Notes: a model not told the origin generated them from the letters alone. Shown: positions 26,793 to 38,227, counted from the stretch's first letter. The stretch: 64,000 bases of DNA from Thermomicrobiales bacterium (GCA_041390825.1 JAWKPF010000012.1:75625-139624); one strand, 5' to 3'. Translations and numbers: made by a program.

Positions 26793-27566
26793 ATGCCAGA
26801 CCTTTTTCTCGAACTTCGATCCCGGGACGATCCCTCCGGTCTGACTCCGCCACCCCTCGGCGAAGAGGACGCCTTGCGCCTGCTCGAGAGCGCCGAGTTC
26901 ACGGCAGCGAAGCTCATACCATGGGGTTCCAACTACTCCTTCGCCGTCGCGCTAACCGATCCGAACGGGCTCGAGCAACTCGCTATTTACAAACCACGCG
27001 CTGGCGAGGCTCCGCTCCATGATTTCCGTTCTGGCACCTTGTTTCGCCGCGAAGTCGCGGCCTACCGGCTGAGCAAACGTCTGGGATGGGGGCTCGTGCC
27101 GCCCACGGTGATCCGCTCGGGGCCGCATGGCACGGGCAGTTTGCAGCTCTACGTCCAGCCCGCGGCCGAAGTCGACGATCCGCATGAGTTCTGGGGCGAT
27201 CTTTGTCTCGAAAACGAGCGGATCGTCCTGTTCGATCACATCAGCAACAACGCCGATCGGAAACTCTCCCATTGCCTGCTCGACTCCGTTGGCAAGCGTT
27301 GGGGGATCGACCATGGTCTCACATTCAACGAGGTTCCCAAGCTGCGCACGGTCATGTGGCAGTTTGCCGGCATGCCGATCGCCGACCCGCTTCGTGCCGA
27401 TCTCCGTTCGATCCTCGAACAGCGTGACGACTATGCGGACGATTTCCGCGCCCTTCTTCATCGTTCCGAGATCGACGCCTTTTTCGCTCGTGTGGAAGCT
27501 CTCGTCGAGTCCGGTTGCTACCCTGACCTCAATCCCTATCGCAATATTCCCTACGGCTGGTGGTAG
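26793..27566 (+). CDS. SCO1664 family protein (phosphatidylinositol kinase-like fold)
   Basis: This 257-residue protein resembles the uncharacterised SCO1664 family, which has a distant PI3/4-kinase-like fold. Visible segments are LIPWGSNYSFAVAL, then LAIYKPRAGEAPL with a likely ATP-site Lys, LFRREVAAYRLSKRLGWGLV, and the catalytic-loop-like FDHISNNADRKLSHCLLD followed by WGIDHGLTFNE with the metal-binding Asp. In actinobacteria such genes neighbour phosphatase genes; no such neighbour is seen here. The substrate is unknown. Confidence 0.8.
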   Translation: MPDLFLELRSRDDPSGLTPPPLGEEDALRLLESAEFTAAKLIPWGSNYSFAVALTDPNGLEQLAIYKPRAGEAPLHDFRSGTLFRREVAAYRLSKRLGWGLVPPTVIRSGPHGTGSLQLYVQPAAEVDDPHEFWGDLCLENERIVLFDHISNNADRKLSHCLLDSVGKRWGIDHGLTFNEVPKLRTVMWQFAGMPIADPLRADLRSILEQRDDYADDFRALLHRSEIDAFFARVEALVESGCYPDLNPYRNIPYGWW

Positions 27567-27620
27567 GGACGGCTGCGACGCTCCGCATCCGACGCAGTTC
27601 CCCGATACCCGCTCGTCGTC

Positions 27621-27629
27621 TGCTATACT
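27621..27629 (+). promoter_or_regulatory. Extended -10 promoter element before bS21 gene
   Basis: TGCTATACT matches the extended -10 form (TGnTATAAT) and lies about 85 bases before the rpsU start. No clear -35 box is visible. Similar TGCTAYA elements are at 41096 and 47737. Confidence 0.5.
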
Positions 27630-27713
27630 CGTATGTCGGAATCATCCGGCGGTCATGTGCTGCGCCATTTGCGCTGGCAGGGCTTCTAGAAAAGGACAGG
27701 GATCAACTACCGC

Positions 27714-27896
27714 ATGCATGTCGAGCTTCGCGATTCTGAATCGTTCGATCAGCTGCTGCGCCGCTTCACCAAGGGGATCGAGCGCTCAGGCGTGATCCGC
27801 GAGCATCGCCGCGGTCTGCGCTTCATTAGCACCCAGGAAGAGAACCGCGCCAAGCGCCGCAAGGCCGAGCGCCGTCGCCGCCGCACCCAGAGCTAA
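27714..27896 (+). CDS. rpsU: 30S ribosomal protein bS21
   Basis: This 60-residue, very basic protein has the bS21 layout: MHVELRDSESFDQLLRRF, then a central turn and a C-terminal Arg/Lys tail (RAKRRKAERRRRRTQS). It binds the 30S subunit near the 3' end of 16S rRNA and helps initiation. It is a single-gene unit with an extended -10 element upstream and an intrinsic terminator downstream (27949-27979). Confidence 0.9.
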   Translation: MHVELRDSESFDQLLRRFTKGIERSGVIREHRRGLRFISTQEENRAKRRKAERRRRRTQS

Positions 27897-27948
27897 TCGA
27901 ACCGCACCGATCGGTCATCGTTGCCGGTCGTCACATGAGATAACCTTC

Positions 27949-27979
27949 GAGCCGGTTTCGCTTGCGACCGGCTCGTTTT
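27949..27979 (+). terminator. Intrinsic terminator after rpsU
   Basis: GAGCCGGT (27949-27956) pairs with ACCGGCTC (27967-27974), followed by GTTTTG. The hairpin lies between rpsU and the MBL gene. Confidence 0.75.
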
Positions 27980-28001
27980 GTCGGAAGGAACACGCGATTT
28001 A

Positions 28002-28817
28002 GTGTCCGGGCCCCTGACTCTCGACTGGTTTCAGATCACCGAGCCCTCGCCAGGCGTTTTCGCCATCCACGAGCCGCTTCAGATCGAGCACGTGCTGAGC
28101 TATCTCATCGTCGGCAACGAGCGCGCCATGCTCATCGATTCCGGCACGGGCGCGTGCAGCATGAAGGCCGCGGTCGAAACCATCACCGACCTGCCGGTCC
28201 TGCTCGTCAACAGCCATACGCATTGGGACCATGTCGGGAGCAACGACGAGTTCGCCGAGATTGCGGTTCATCGCGCTGAGGCGCATGAGCTTGCCCGAAC
28301 ATATTCGCCCGAAGAGATCGCGGCCTTTTTCGCCGAGGACCAGCTGCTCGGCCCACTGCCACCAGGTGTCACGCTGGAATCCATCACTATCGGCGCCTCT
28401 ACACCAACGCTCTTGCTCGATGGAGATGAATCGTTCGATCTCGGTGGCCGCGTGATCCGCGCGATCCATACCCCCGGCCACGCTCCTGGTCTTCTGTCAT
28501 TCATCGATGATGCAAATGGAGTGCTCTTCACGACCGATACCGCGTATCTCGGTCACCTCTACGTCTATTCAGACGATACCGACATCGATGTCTACATCGA
28601 CTCGATGGATCTCCTCGCCGAGCTCGTACCGCGTCTGAACTATGTTCATCCTTCGCACAGCACCGATCTCATGCCGGCCGAGCTCCTGCCGGCAATGCGC
28701 GATGCCCTCATCGAAGTGCGCGCCGGCAAAGAGCCAGACTCCGTCGATGATGTGAAAGCGACCTATCGGTACGACGGATTCGGTGTCTATGGGCCGCTCC
28801 CAGGGGGAGTCCGCTAG
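28002..28817 (+). CDS. MBL-fold (metallo-beta-lactamase) hydrolase
   Basis: This 271-residue protein starts at GTG 28002; GGAAGGA lies 12 bases upstream. The HxHxDH zinc motif is SHTHWDHVG (about residue 70), further ligands are expected in IHTPGHAPGLL (His) and the LFTTDTAYLG strand (Asp), and a last His lies in YVHPSHS. The family covers glyoxalase II, lactonases and many hydrolases, so the substrate is not assigned. The five-base gap to the small membrane protein at 28823 suggests one transcript. Confidence 0.88.
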   Translation: MSGPLTLDWFQITEPSPGVFAIHEPLQIEHVLSYLIVGNERAMLIDSGTGACSMKAAVETITDLPVLLVNSHTHWDHVGSNDEFAEIAVHRAEAHELARTYSPEEIAAFFAEDQLLGPLPPGVTLESITIGASTPTLLLDGDESFDLGGRVIRAIHTPGHAPGLLSFIDDANGVLFTTDTAYLGHLYVYSDDTDIDVYIDSMDLLAELVPRLNYVHPSHSTDLMPAELLPAMRDALIEVRAGKEPDSVDDVKATYRYDGFGVYGPLPGGVR

Positions 28818-28822
28818 CCTCG

Positions 28823-29173
28823 ATGGTCGCGCGTGTTGTCGCCTACATGCTCGCCGCCAGTGTGGCGGTCCTGACGGCTGGTGAGATTTTCCAGGGCGGC
28901 ATCATTACCTACACGAGTGTTCCCGCGGTCCTTGCGTTCGGCCTGATCCTGGGACTCCTCAACGCATTCGTCAAACCGGTCCTCGATATCGTCGTCGCGC
29001 CGTTGTCTTGTCTGACCTTTGGTCTCATCTCTGGCGCGCTCAACTTCCTCATCTTCGGAGTCGCGGCCGTCATCGCTCCCGGGATCGACGCGAGCATCTG
29101 GGGAGTGCTGGTCGGCACGGTGCTCACGACGGTGATCAGCGGGGTCATCTTCGCGATTCTCGACGAGCGATGA
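28823..29173 (+). CDS. Phage-holin-family-like small membrane protein (PF04020 type)
   Basis: This 116-residue, very hydrophobic protein has about four membrane helices. The layout VVAYMLAASVAVLTAGEIF, then LAFGLILGLLNAFVKPVLDIVVAPLSCLTFG, then FLIFGVAAVIAPGI and TVLTTVISGVIFAIL matches the widespread bacterial phage_holin_4_2 family. In that family the NAFVKP segment between helices 2 and 3 is conserved. The name is historical: no phage genes are near, and the physiological role is unknown. Confidence 0.82.
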   Translation: MVARVVAYMLAASVAVLTAGEIFQGGIITYTSVPAVLAFGLILGLLNAFVKPVLDIVVAPLSCLTFGLISGALNFLIFGVAAVIAPGIDASIWGVLVGTVLTTVISGVIFAILDER

Positions 29174-29314
29174 TGTCTCTGTTCGCTCCGGGCTTCTCGC
29201 TGTGTCTCTGGCTCGGCGGCGCCACCTCCCCACAAAGCACCACTAACGTCTCGGCAAACTCGTGGATTCCGAACCGGCACATGAACATGACAATCGTGTA
29301 GCTAGGTAGGGGAA

Positions 29315-29944
29315 ATGGCACCCAGGAAACGGGTCAAGCGCACATACCCGCCGCTCTCCGGTCGCATCGATCGCCACGAGTTCGACCCTCCTCTCACGAT
29401 CGGTCTCATTTCCGATACCCACATCTTCGAAGGGGGCGGTTCCCGGCCGTTCCCCGAGCCCGTGCTCGATCTCTTCCGGCGCTTCGATGTCGGATTGATC
29501 GTTCACGGTGGTGACGTCGTCACGCGATCGGTGCTCGATCGTCTCGCGACGGTTGCCCCGACCCTCGCCGTCCACGGAAACAACGACCCGGTCGAGCTTT
29601 GGCAGGAGCTTCCCGAGCGCATCATTCTCACCGTGGGCGCGCGGCGTATTGGCATCGTTCACGGTCATGGCGGGCCAAGCGCGCGAGCAACTGCCAGAGC
29701 GGCGTTCGATGAGCCGCTCGAAATGGTGGTCTATGGGCACAGCCACATCCCCAAGATCGAGAAGGAGGACGGCGTCGTCTACTTCAACCCCGGCTCCGCA
29801 ACCGATCGCCGCTGGTCGGCCCATTTCGGTATCGGCATCGTGACGATCGATGAGCAGGGCATTCGGCCGGAACTGATATTGTTCGACGCAGCCGCGCATC
29901 TGTCCTCGATCGAGCCGCACCCACCGTCAGGAGCCAACACATGA
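29315..29944 (+). CDS. YfcE/MJ0936-type metallophosphodiesterase
   Basis: This 209-residue protein carries the YfcE set of motifs: IGLISDTHIF (Asp-x-His), LIVHGGDVVTRSVLD (Asp), VHGNNDPVELW (Asn-Asp), IGIVHGHGG (His) and MVVYGHSHIPK (His-x-His). It probably hydrolyses phosphodiesters with two metals. The first 25 residues are basic. Its stop overlaps the ATG of the next gene (ATGA at 29941), so the aminotransferase is translationally coupled to it. A functional link is not obvious. Confidence 0.9.
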   Translation: MAPRKRVKRTYPPLSGRIDRHEFDPPLTIGLISDTHIFEGGGSRPFPEPVLDLFRRFDVGLIVHGGDVVTRSVLDRLATVAPTLAVHGNNDPVELWQELPERIILTVGARRIGIVHGHGGPSARATARAAFDEPLEMVVYGHSHIPKIEKEDGVVYFNPGSATDRRWSAHFGIGIVTIDEQGIRPELILFDAAAHLSSIEPHPPSGANT

Positions 29945-31014
29945 AGAGCAACTTCCGCCTCCCCGGTCCGACACCGATTCCGCCGCAGGTCTATGCCGCC
30001 ATGCAGCGTGAGATGGTGTCCCACCGCAGCGCGGAGTTCTCGGCGTTCTATGTCGATCTCCTGGCGCGTCTGCGTCGCATCCACAGGACCGAGTCAGATG
30101 TCCTCGTCTGGCCCGGGTCCGGTTCCGCAGGCTGGGAAATTGCGGTCACCAACTTCCTGTCGCCCGGCGATGAGGTCGTTGCTATGGTTGCCGGAGCATT
30201 TGGCGACCGGTTCGCCTATGTGGGCGACAAGCTGGGATTGGTGGTGCACCGCGTCGATCTTCGCTGGGGCAGCGCCATCTATCCAGAGATGGTGCGCAGC
30301 GCGCTCGAAGCGCATCCCGGCGCAAGGGCGATCTTTCTGACACATAACGAGACGTCCACAGGAGTGACCCATCCGATTGCGGAGCTCGTCGCCATCGCCC
30401 GGGACCGCGGCGTGCTCACATTCGTCGATGGTGTCTCTTCGGTGGCAGGTCTGCCGGTGAACTTCGACGAATGGGATATCGACTACCTCTTCACCGGGTC
30501 GCAAAAGGCCTGGATGTGCCCGCCGGGCGTCACGATCGCGGCCATTGGCCCGCGCGCATGGGAGGCGTACGAGCGGTCGACGTTTCCAAAGTTCTTCTGG
30601 GATGCACGTGCGACCCGCGATGCGGCCAGGGAAGGACATACGCCCACAACATCGCCGATCACGCTCGACTACGCGCTCGAGGCTGCGGCGCAGATGATCG
30701 AGGACGAAGGGTTGGAGAACGTCTTTGCTCGCCACGCCGCGCTCGGCGAACAGACCCGGGCCGGCATCGAAGCGATTGGTCTCGAACTCGTTGCCGAACC
30801 TGGCTTCGAATCGAACACCGTCACCGCAGTGCAATTGCCGGCGGGTTATTCCAGCAAGAAGGTTGCCCGGCAACTGTTCGACGACTATGGCGTCACCGTT
30901 GCCGGCGGTCAGGCGCATCTCGCAGATTCCATCATCCGAATCGGTCACATGGGGTGGGTCGACTCGGACGACATCACGGCTGCGCTCGCCGCCGTCCGCG
31001 CGGTGCTCGGCTAG
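29941..31014 (+). CDS. Class V aminotransferase, alanine-glyoxylate aminotransferase family
   Basis: This 357-residue PLP enzyme opens with FRLPGPTPIPPQVYAAM. The PLP-site segments are WPGSGSAGWEIAVTNF, FLTHNETSTGVTHPI, DGVSSVAGLPVNFDEW and GSQKAWMCPPG with the Schiff-base Lys. Family members include serine-glyoxylate, alanine-glyoxylate and phosphonate aminotransferases. The PGPT-x-P start fits the glyoxylate group. The gene overlaps the phosphoesterase by four bases. Confidence 0.88.
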   Translation: MKSNFRLPGPTPIPPQVYAAMQREMVSHRSAEFSAFYVDLLARLRRIHRTESDVLVWPGSGSAGWEIAVTNFLSPGDEVVAMVAGAFGDRFAYVGDKLGLVVHRVDLRWGSAIYPEMVRSALEAHPGARAIFLTHNETSTGVTHPIAELVAIARDRGVLTFVDGVSSVAGLPVNFDEWDIDYLFTGSQKAWMCPPGVTIAAIGPRAWEAYERSTFPKFFWDARATRDAAREGHTPTTSPITLDYALEAAAQMIEDEGLENVFARHAALGEQTRAGIEAIGLELVAEPGFESNTVTAVQLPAGYSSKKVARQLFDDYGVTVAGGQAHLADSIIRIGHMGWVDSDDITAALAAVRAVLG

Positions 31015-31083
31015 CCTCGGGCGCTTCGGCGGCAGCCCCGAAATCCGAAAGCATGCGCTATACTGACAACGTGGGCTTCGGGT

Positions 31084-31112
31084 CCGCGGGAGCATCGTGC
31101 CCCGCGGTCTTT
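31084..31112 (+). promoter_or_regulatory. Hairpin with short T-tract in the rpsA leader
   Basis: CCGCGGG (31084-31090) pairs with CCCGCGG (31101-31107) and is followed by TCTTT. It sits between a TATACT box at 31059-31064 and the rpsA start at 31147. It may be a terminator for the preceding gene or an attenuator of rpsA. Confidence 0.45.
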
Positions 31113-31146
31113 CGGTGTCCACGATCGTTCGTCGCAAGGAAGGTGT

Positions 31147-32592
31147 ATGGAAGTTTCTCGTATTACCGAGCAAGGGGGAGCGCTCGACGCACCCGTGTCG
31201 CTCATGGAAAAGTACCTCAACGATCCCACCAATGATTACCGGACCCTCAAGTTCGGTGACGTCATGGACGGGACCATCATGCGAGTGGACCGGGACGAGA
31301 TCCTGGTCGACATCGGGTCGAAGTCCGAAGGGATTGTGCCGGCGAAAGAGTTCTCCTCGCTCACCTCGAGTGAGAAGCAGGCGCTTTCGATCGGTGAAAC
31401 GGTGCTGATCTTCGTCGTCCAACCTGAGAACCAGGAGGGCCACGCGGTCGTCTCCATCGACCGCGCGCGGCAGGAGAAGTCCTGGCGGCGGCTGCAGGAA
31501 ATCTACGAAGAGAATGGCGTCATCGACGCCGAGGTCGTCAACTACAACAAGGGCGGCCTGCTGGTGAACCTGGACGGTGTGCGCGGATTCGTGCCCGCCT
31601 CGCAGGTTACCGAAATTCGCGGTGGTGACGAGGCTGGCAAGCAGGCCGAGATGGCCCGCATGATCGGCACGCACCTTCCGCTCAAGGTCATCGAGATCAA
31701 CCGTCATCGCAACCGGCTGATCCTCTCCGAGCGCCAGGCCATGCAGGAAAAGCGCGACGAGATGAAGGAGAAGCTGATCGAGGAGCTGCGCGAGGGCGAG
31801 GTTCGCCAGGGTCGCGTCTCCTCCATCTGCGATTTCGGCGCCTTTGTCGATATCGGCGGCGCCGACGGACTGGTTCACCTCTCCGAGCTCAGCTGGAGCC
31901 GAGTGCGCCACCCATCGGAAGTGCTCAAGATCGGCCAGGAAGTCGATGTCTATGTCCTTGGCATCAATGCCCAGGAGAAGAAGATCGCGCTCTCCATCAA
32001 GCGCACTCAGGCCGAGCCCTGGAGCCAGGTCGCCTCGGCGTACGAGGTCGGCCAGCTGGTGCGCGGCACCGTCACCCAGCTTGCCAACTTCGGCGCGTTT
32101 GCGCGGATCGTCGATGGTATCGAGGGGCTTATCCACGTCTCCGAGCTTACCGATGCGCGGATCACGCATCCGAAGCAGGTCGTGCACGAGGGCGAAGAGC
32201 TCCTGCTTCGCATCATCCGCATCGATCCCGAACGCCGCCGCATGGGCTTGAGCCTGCGCCGCGCGCTCGATACGCCGGATGAAGAGCTGGCGGCCGCACT
32301 TGGTGAGGAGGCCCTCGCCGAGCGCGATCAGATCATCGCCAAGATCGCCGCCGCGCTCGAAGCCGAAGGTATCGATATCAACGCGGTGGAAGAAGAAGAG
32401 GAAGAAGAGGAAGAGGAGTCCGACACCGTTGCCGCGGCTGTTGCCGCCGCTGCCGCTGGTGGCGACGACAACGAGCCGGCCATGGCCGCCGCGTTTGCTT
32501 CCGCAGCCGCGTCGCTCGGACTTTCTGACGAAGATGACGCCACAGAAGAAGTAGTCGTCGCCGTTGTCGAGGGGACCGACGCCGAGGCGTAA
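31147..32592 (+). CDS. rpsA: 30S ribosomal protein S1
   Basis: This 481-residue protein with four S1 RNA-binding domains binds mRNA and aids initiation; most Gram-negatives carry six domains. The domains are at about residues 30-95 (GDVMDGTIMRVDRDEIL), 117-185 (IDAEVVNYNKGGLLVNLDG), 210-285 (SICDFGAFVDIGGADGLVHL) and 295-370 (QLANFGAFARIVDGIEGLIH). The last 80 residues form a low-complexity acidic and Ala-rich tail with a run of Glu (about 413-422). The ATG at 31147 lies three bases after GGAAGGTGT. It is a single-gene unit with a GC-rich hairpin in its leader and another after it. Confidence 0.93.
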   Translation: MEVSRITEQGGALDAPVSLMEKYLNDPTNDYRTLKFGDVMDGTIMRVDRDEILVDIGSKSEGIVPAKEFSSLTSSEKQALSIGETVLIFVVQPENQEGHAVVSIDRARQEKSWRRLQEIYEENGVIDAEVVNYNKGGLLVNLDGVRGFVPASQVTEIRGGDEAGKQAEMARMIGTHLPLKVIEINRHRNRLILSERQAMQEKRDEMKEKLIEELREGEVRQGRVSSICDFGAFVDIGGADGLVHLSELSWSRVRHPSEVLKIGQEVDVYVLGINAQEKKIALSIKRTQAEPWSQVASAYEVGQLVRGTVTQLANFGAFARIVDGIEGLIHVSELTDARITHPKQVVHEGEELLLRIIRIDPERRRMGLSLRRALDTPDEELAAALGEEALAERDQIIAKIAAALEAEGIDINAVEEEEEEEEEESDTVAAAVAAAAAGGDDNEPAMAAAFASAAASLGLSDEDDATEEVVVAVVEGTDAEA

Positions 32593-32908
32593 CCTTCGAC
32601 ACGAAACAGAGCGTTCAGACAATGGCCGGTGAGCAACCTCACCGGCCATTGCGTTTGCCAGGAATCTGGGGGATACCGGGCGTGGTCGAACGCCGTCGGT
32701 TTCTGGTGCGCTGATCGATGCGCCGCAACCGGACGGCAGTACGTCATTCCGAAGTGGATGCTCCCGAAGATAGACGCTGAGCGCGCGTTTGCCAACTCCC
32801 CATTAGGATAGGCGTCCGTTCCTTGCGCGATCTCGTATGCTTTAAGAGCACAGTGACGCAGTTACGAAACCGAGGCGGTTGAGTGGCGGGGCGTCAAGGG
32901 AGCCGAGA
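32593..32908. other. Gap between rpsA and clpC with a long perfect hairpin
   Basis: AATGGCCGGTGAG (32621-32633) pairs perfectly with CTCACCGGCCATT (32638-32650) over a four-base loop, 28 bases after the rpsA stop. The T-run after it is weak (GCGTTTGCC), so it may act as a rho-independent terminator or an mRNA 3'-end protector. No CDS is seen in the remaining bases. A promoter for clpC is expected around 32820-32860, but no box is convincing. Confidence 0.5.
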
Positions 32909-35380
<2,472 letters not shown>

Positions 35381-35585
35381 CCTGGGGCGCCAGCGTCCAA
35401 TCGAATCTCATCCGCTGCGGGGACGGCGTTCAGCCGTCCCCCTTGGCGATTCGCATCGGTTGTTCTCGGATACGCTCGAAGGTCATGCCAGGGAAGCCCG
35501 CGCCCCAGTTGGATTTTGACGACTCGCGGACAACTGCGAACTGCTGGCCGCTGACGGCCGGCAACCGGCTGATACACTCCCGACT

Positions 35586-36959
35586 ATGGCCAAACGCTCC
35601 ACAACCTATGTCTGCCAACAGTGCGGGGCGCATAGTCCCGCCTATCTCGGGCGTTGCCCGAACTGCAGTGCCTGGAACTCGATGGTCGAGACCATCGAGA
35701 CCAGATCACAACCCGGCAAGGCGAAGCGTGGGTCGAACCTGATCCCCTCGATCCAGGCGCAACGCATATCCGAGGTCGAAGCCGCCGAGTCGCAGCGGGT
35801 GAGAACGAACATTGGCGAGCTCGATCGGGTGCTCGGTGGGGGCCTCGTTCCCGGCTCGGTTGTGCTCGTGGGTGGGGATCCCGGCATCGGCAAGTCCACG
35901 CTCGTGCTTCAATCTGCCGCCCAGCTTGGTCACGACGGCGCTCCCAGCCTCTATGCCAGCGGTGAAGAATCGACCCACCAGATTCGCCTCCGCGCTGAAC
36001 GTCTCGGTGTCTCGGGTGAGCATGTGCTGGTCGTCTCGGAGTCGAATCTGAACGAAATCATCGCGCTTGCGGAGCAAACGAATCCACGCGTGCTGATCGT
36101 CGATTCGATCCAAACCACGACTGTCGATGATCTCGAGACGTCAGCCGGCAGTGTCGGGCAGGTTCGTGAATCGACCGCGCAACTCATCCGGTGGGCAAAA
36201 CCGCGCATGATCCCGGTCATCATCATTGGCCATGTCACCAAAGAGGGCAACATCGCCGGGCCGCGCGTGCTGGAACACATGGTCGACGCGGTGTTGTATC
36301 TCGAAGGTGAGCGCTTCCAACAGTTCCGCATTCTGCGCGCGGTGAAGAACCGATTTGGCTCGACCGATGAAGTCGGGGTGTTCGAGATGGCCGAGACCGG
36401 CCTGCAGGAAGTTCGGAACCCGTCGGAAGCTTTCTTGCAGGAACGCGCGCTCAATGCCGCTGGCTCGACCGTGACGGTCACCCTCGAAGGGAGCCGTCCG
36501 ATTCTCGTCGAAGTCCAGGCGCTCACCTCGCAGAGCGTCTATGGACTTCCTCGGCGAAGCGCAAACGGCTTCGATCAGGGACGACTGCAACTTCTGGTTG
36601 CCGTTTTGCAGAAACGCGCCGGACTCAATCTTGCGGAACAGGACGTTTACACGAATGCGGTTGGCGGATTGCGCATCTCGGAACCGGGCGCCGATCTTGC
36701 CGTCGCAACCGCCATCGCGTCGTCGTTGAAGGATCGATTGATCGATGCGCGGACGGTCGTCATCGGGGAGGTCGGGCTTTCGGGAGAGGTGCGCTCGGTA
36801 GGGCAGCTCGACCGGCGCCTGCTCGAGGCGAGTCGTCTTGGGTTCACCCGCGCGATCGTTCCGGCTTCCATTGGCCGGAGAACCAAGTCCCTTCCAGGAG
36901 ATCTCAGTGTGGTCCGCGTGGGCACGCTGACCGAGGCAATTCAGGCGGCGATTGGCTAG
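35586..36959 (+). CDS. radA: DNA repair protein RadA (Sms)
   Basis: This 457-residue RecA-related protein has an N-terminal zinc finger (Cys10, 13, 24, 27) and Walker A GGDPGIGKST. It also has the RadA-specific VKNRFGSTDEVGVFEM segment and a Lon-protease-like C-terminal domain (NAVGGLRISEPGADLAVA, VVIGEVGLSGEVRSV). RadA acts in branch migration of recombination intermediates. Its stop overlaps the convergent murG stop by four bases (36956-36959), so the two transcripts are antisense at their ends. A GATACACT box about 15 bases upstream may be its -10. Confidence 0.95.
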   Translation: MAKRSTTYVCQQCGAHSPAYLGRCPNCSAWNSMVETIETRSQPGKAKRGSNLIPSIQAQRISEVEAAESQRVRTNIGELDRVLGGGLVPGSVVLVGGDPGIGKSTLVLQSAAQLGHDGAPSLYASGEESTHQIRLRAERLGVSGEHVLVVSESNLNEIIALAEQTNPRVLIVDSIQTTTVDDLETSAGSVGQVRESTAQLIRWAKPRMIPVIIIGHVTKEGNIAGPRVLEHMVDAVLYLEGERFQQFRILRAVKNRFGSTDEVGVFEMAETGLQEVRNPSEAFLQERALNAAGSTVTVTLEGSRPILVEVQALTSQSVYGLPRRSANGFDQGRLQLLVAVLQKRAGLNLAEQDVYTNAVGGLRISEPGADLAVATAIASSLKDRLIDARTVVIGEVGLSGEVRSVGQLDRRLLEASRLGFTRAIVPASIGRRTKSLPGDLSVVRVGTLTEAIQAAIG

Positions 36960-38107
36960 CGGTTCGACCGCGCGCGCCGTTGCTCGGCCAACGCCAATAG
37001 CTGGTCGGCAATGCGCGCTGCTGCATCTGGCCGTCCCGCCCTGGAGGCGTTGGCTCCGATCTGGCCGCGCCGCTCGGGGTTGGCCGCCAGGTCGAGGATC
37101 ACTTCTCGTAGACGTGTAGGCGAGGCATCCTGTTGATCGATCACCACTGCGCCATCGATCGACGAAAGCGCCTCGGCATTCCGGAGTTGCTCGTTCCCGC
37201 CCGATCCCGGCAATGGAATCAGAATCGCGGTCTTGCCCAAATAGGCAATCTCCGCCACGGTCCCCGCGCCCGCGCGCGCCAGCATCAGGTCGGCCATCGC
37301 ATAGACATCAGCCATCTCGTCCCGGATGCGCTCGACGACCCGATATCGATCGCGGGTCTCTGCGGGCAACGCTTGCCGTCGCGCCGAGAGCCGCTCGAAA
37401 TCCGGATTGTCCGTCGTTGCCCCGGTCTGGTGCAGGATCTGCAGATGCTCCAGGAGGTCATCGAGGATCGCCTCGATCCGTTCGTTCAGTGGGCTCGACC
37501 CACGCGCTCCGCCGGTCACGAAGAGGACCGGCATATCGCTTCGGAAACCGAAGCGTTGCAGTCCGCTCTCACGCGATCCTTCTTTCAGTGAGCCGCGAAC
37601 CGGATTTCCGGTCACCACGGTCTTGGATCGATCCTTGGTGAGCGCCAGTGAGGTCTCGAAGGTCAACGCCTGAACATCCACAAAGCGCCCGTTCAGCCGT
37701 GTGGCGAGCCCCAGGACAGCAGTTTGTTCATGGCTCAACACGGGCGCCATGCGGGTGCCTCCGACCACGCTTGGTGTGGAGACATACCCTCCCGTGCTGA
37801 AGATCACATCCGGCCGAAACGAGCGCAGAATCCACCATGCTTGCGGCACCCCCAGGGGCACGCGCACGGCGTCGGTTACTGTGCGGAAATCGGGATACCG
37901 CCGAAACTTCCCGGTCGAGACCGCACGGAACGGAACTCCCCGCGCCCTGGCTTCGCTGCCTTCGACCCCGGTCTTGCTGCCGATCCAGAGCAGCTCCATT
38001 TCCACGCCCCGTCGTTCCAGTTCTTCGATGACCGAGAGCGCAGGGAGCACGTGGCCCCCGGTTCCTCCCCCGGCAATGGCGATGCGAATGGGTCGTGAAC
38101 TGGACAT
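36956..38107 (-). CDS. murG: UDP-GlcNAc-MurNAc-pentapeptide GlcNAc transferase MurG
   Basis: This 383-residue glycosyltransferase makes lipid II at the inner face of the membrane. The N-terminal motif IAIAGGGTGGHVLPAL and the C-terminal donor-site parts MADLMLARAGAGTVAEIAYLGK and LIPLPGSGGNEQLRNAEAL are diagnostic. It stands alone on the minus strand and is not in a dcw cluster here, which is unusual for murG. It faces lspA across a gap holding an 8-bp inverted repeat. Confidence 0.95.
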   Translation of the reverse strand: MSSSRPIRIAIAGGGTGGHVLPALSVIEELERRGVEMELLWIGSKTGVEGSEARARGVPFRAVSTGKFRRYPDFRTVTDAVRVPLGVPQAWWILRSFRPDVIFSTGGYVSTPSVVGGTRMAPVLSHEQTAVLGLATRLNGRFVDVQALTFETSLALTKDRSKTVVTGNPVRGSLKEGSRESGLQRFGFRSDMPVLFVTGGARGSSPLNERIEAILDDLLEHLQILHQTGATTDNPDFERLSARRQALPAETRDRYRVVERIRDEMADVYAMADLMLARAGAGTVAEIAYLGKTAILIPLPGSGGNEQLRNAEALSSIDGAVVIDQQDASPTRLREVILDLAANPERRGQIGANASRAGRPDAAARIADQLLALAEQRRARSNR

Positions 38108-38140
38108 AGCGATGCCTGAAACAGAGAATCGAACGGTCGA

Positions 38141-38159
38141 TGACGCCGTAGCGGCGTCA
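38141..38159. repeat. Inverted repeat between murG and lspA
   Basis: TGACGCCG (38141-38148) and CGGCGTCA (38152-38159) are a perfect inverted repeat around TAG, in the 120-base gap between divergent murG and lspA. A TATAGT box follows at 38172-38177. It could be an operator or a small RNA hairpin. Confidence 0.4.
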
Positions 38160-38227
38160 GAATGGGCGAGTATAGTGTTCCGTTCGCCCTAACCGGGACT
38201 CCAATCCCCGGCTACACTCACCTGACT

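Noticed and set aside
28823..29173. Phage holin in the lytic sense
   Set aside because: The family name is misleading; there is no lysis or phage structural gene nearby and the family is widespread in chromosomes.
30094..32649. 851-codon minus-strand frame opposite rpsA
   Set aside because: It is a mirror of S1 coding sequence, rich in His/Asp/Gly/Leu, without any motif.
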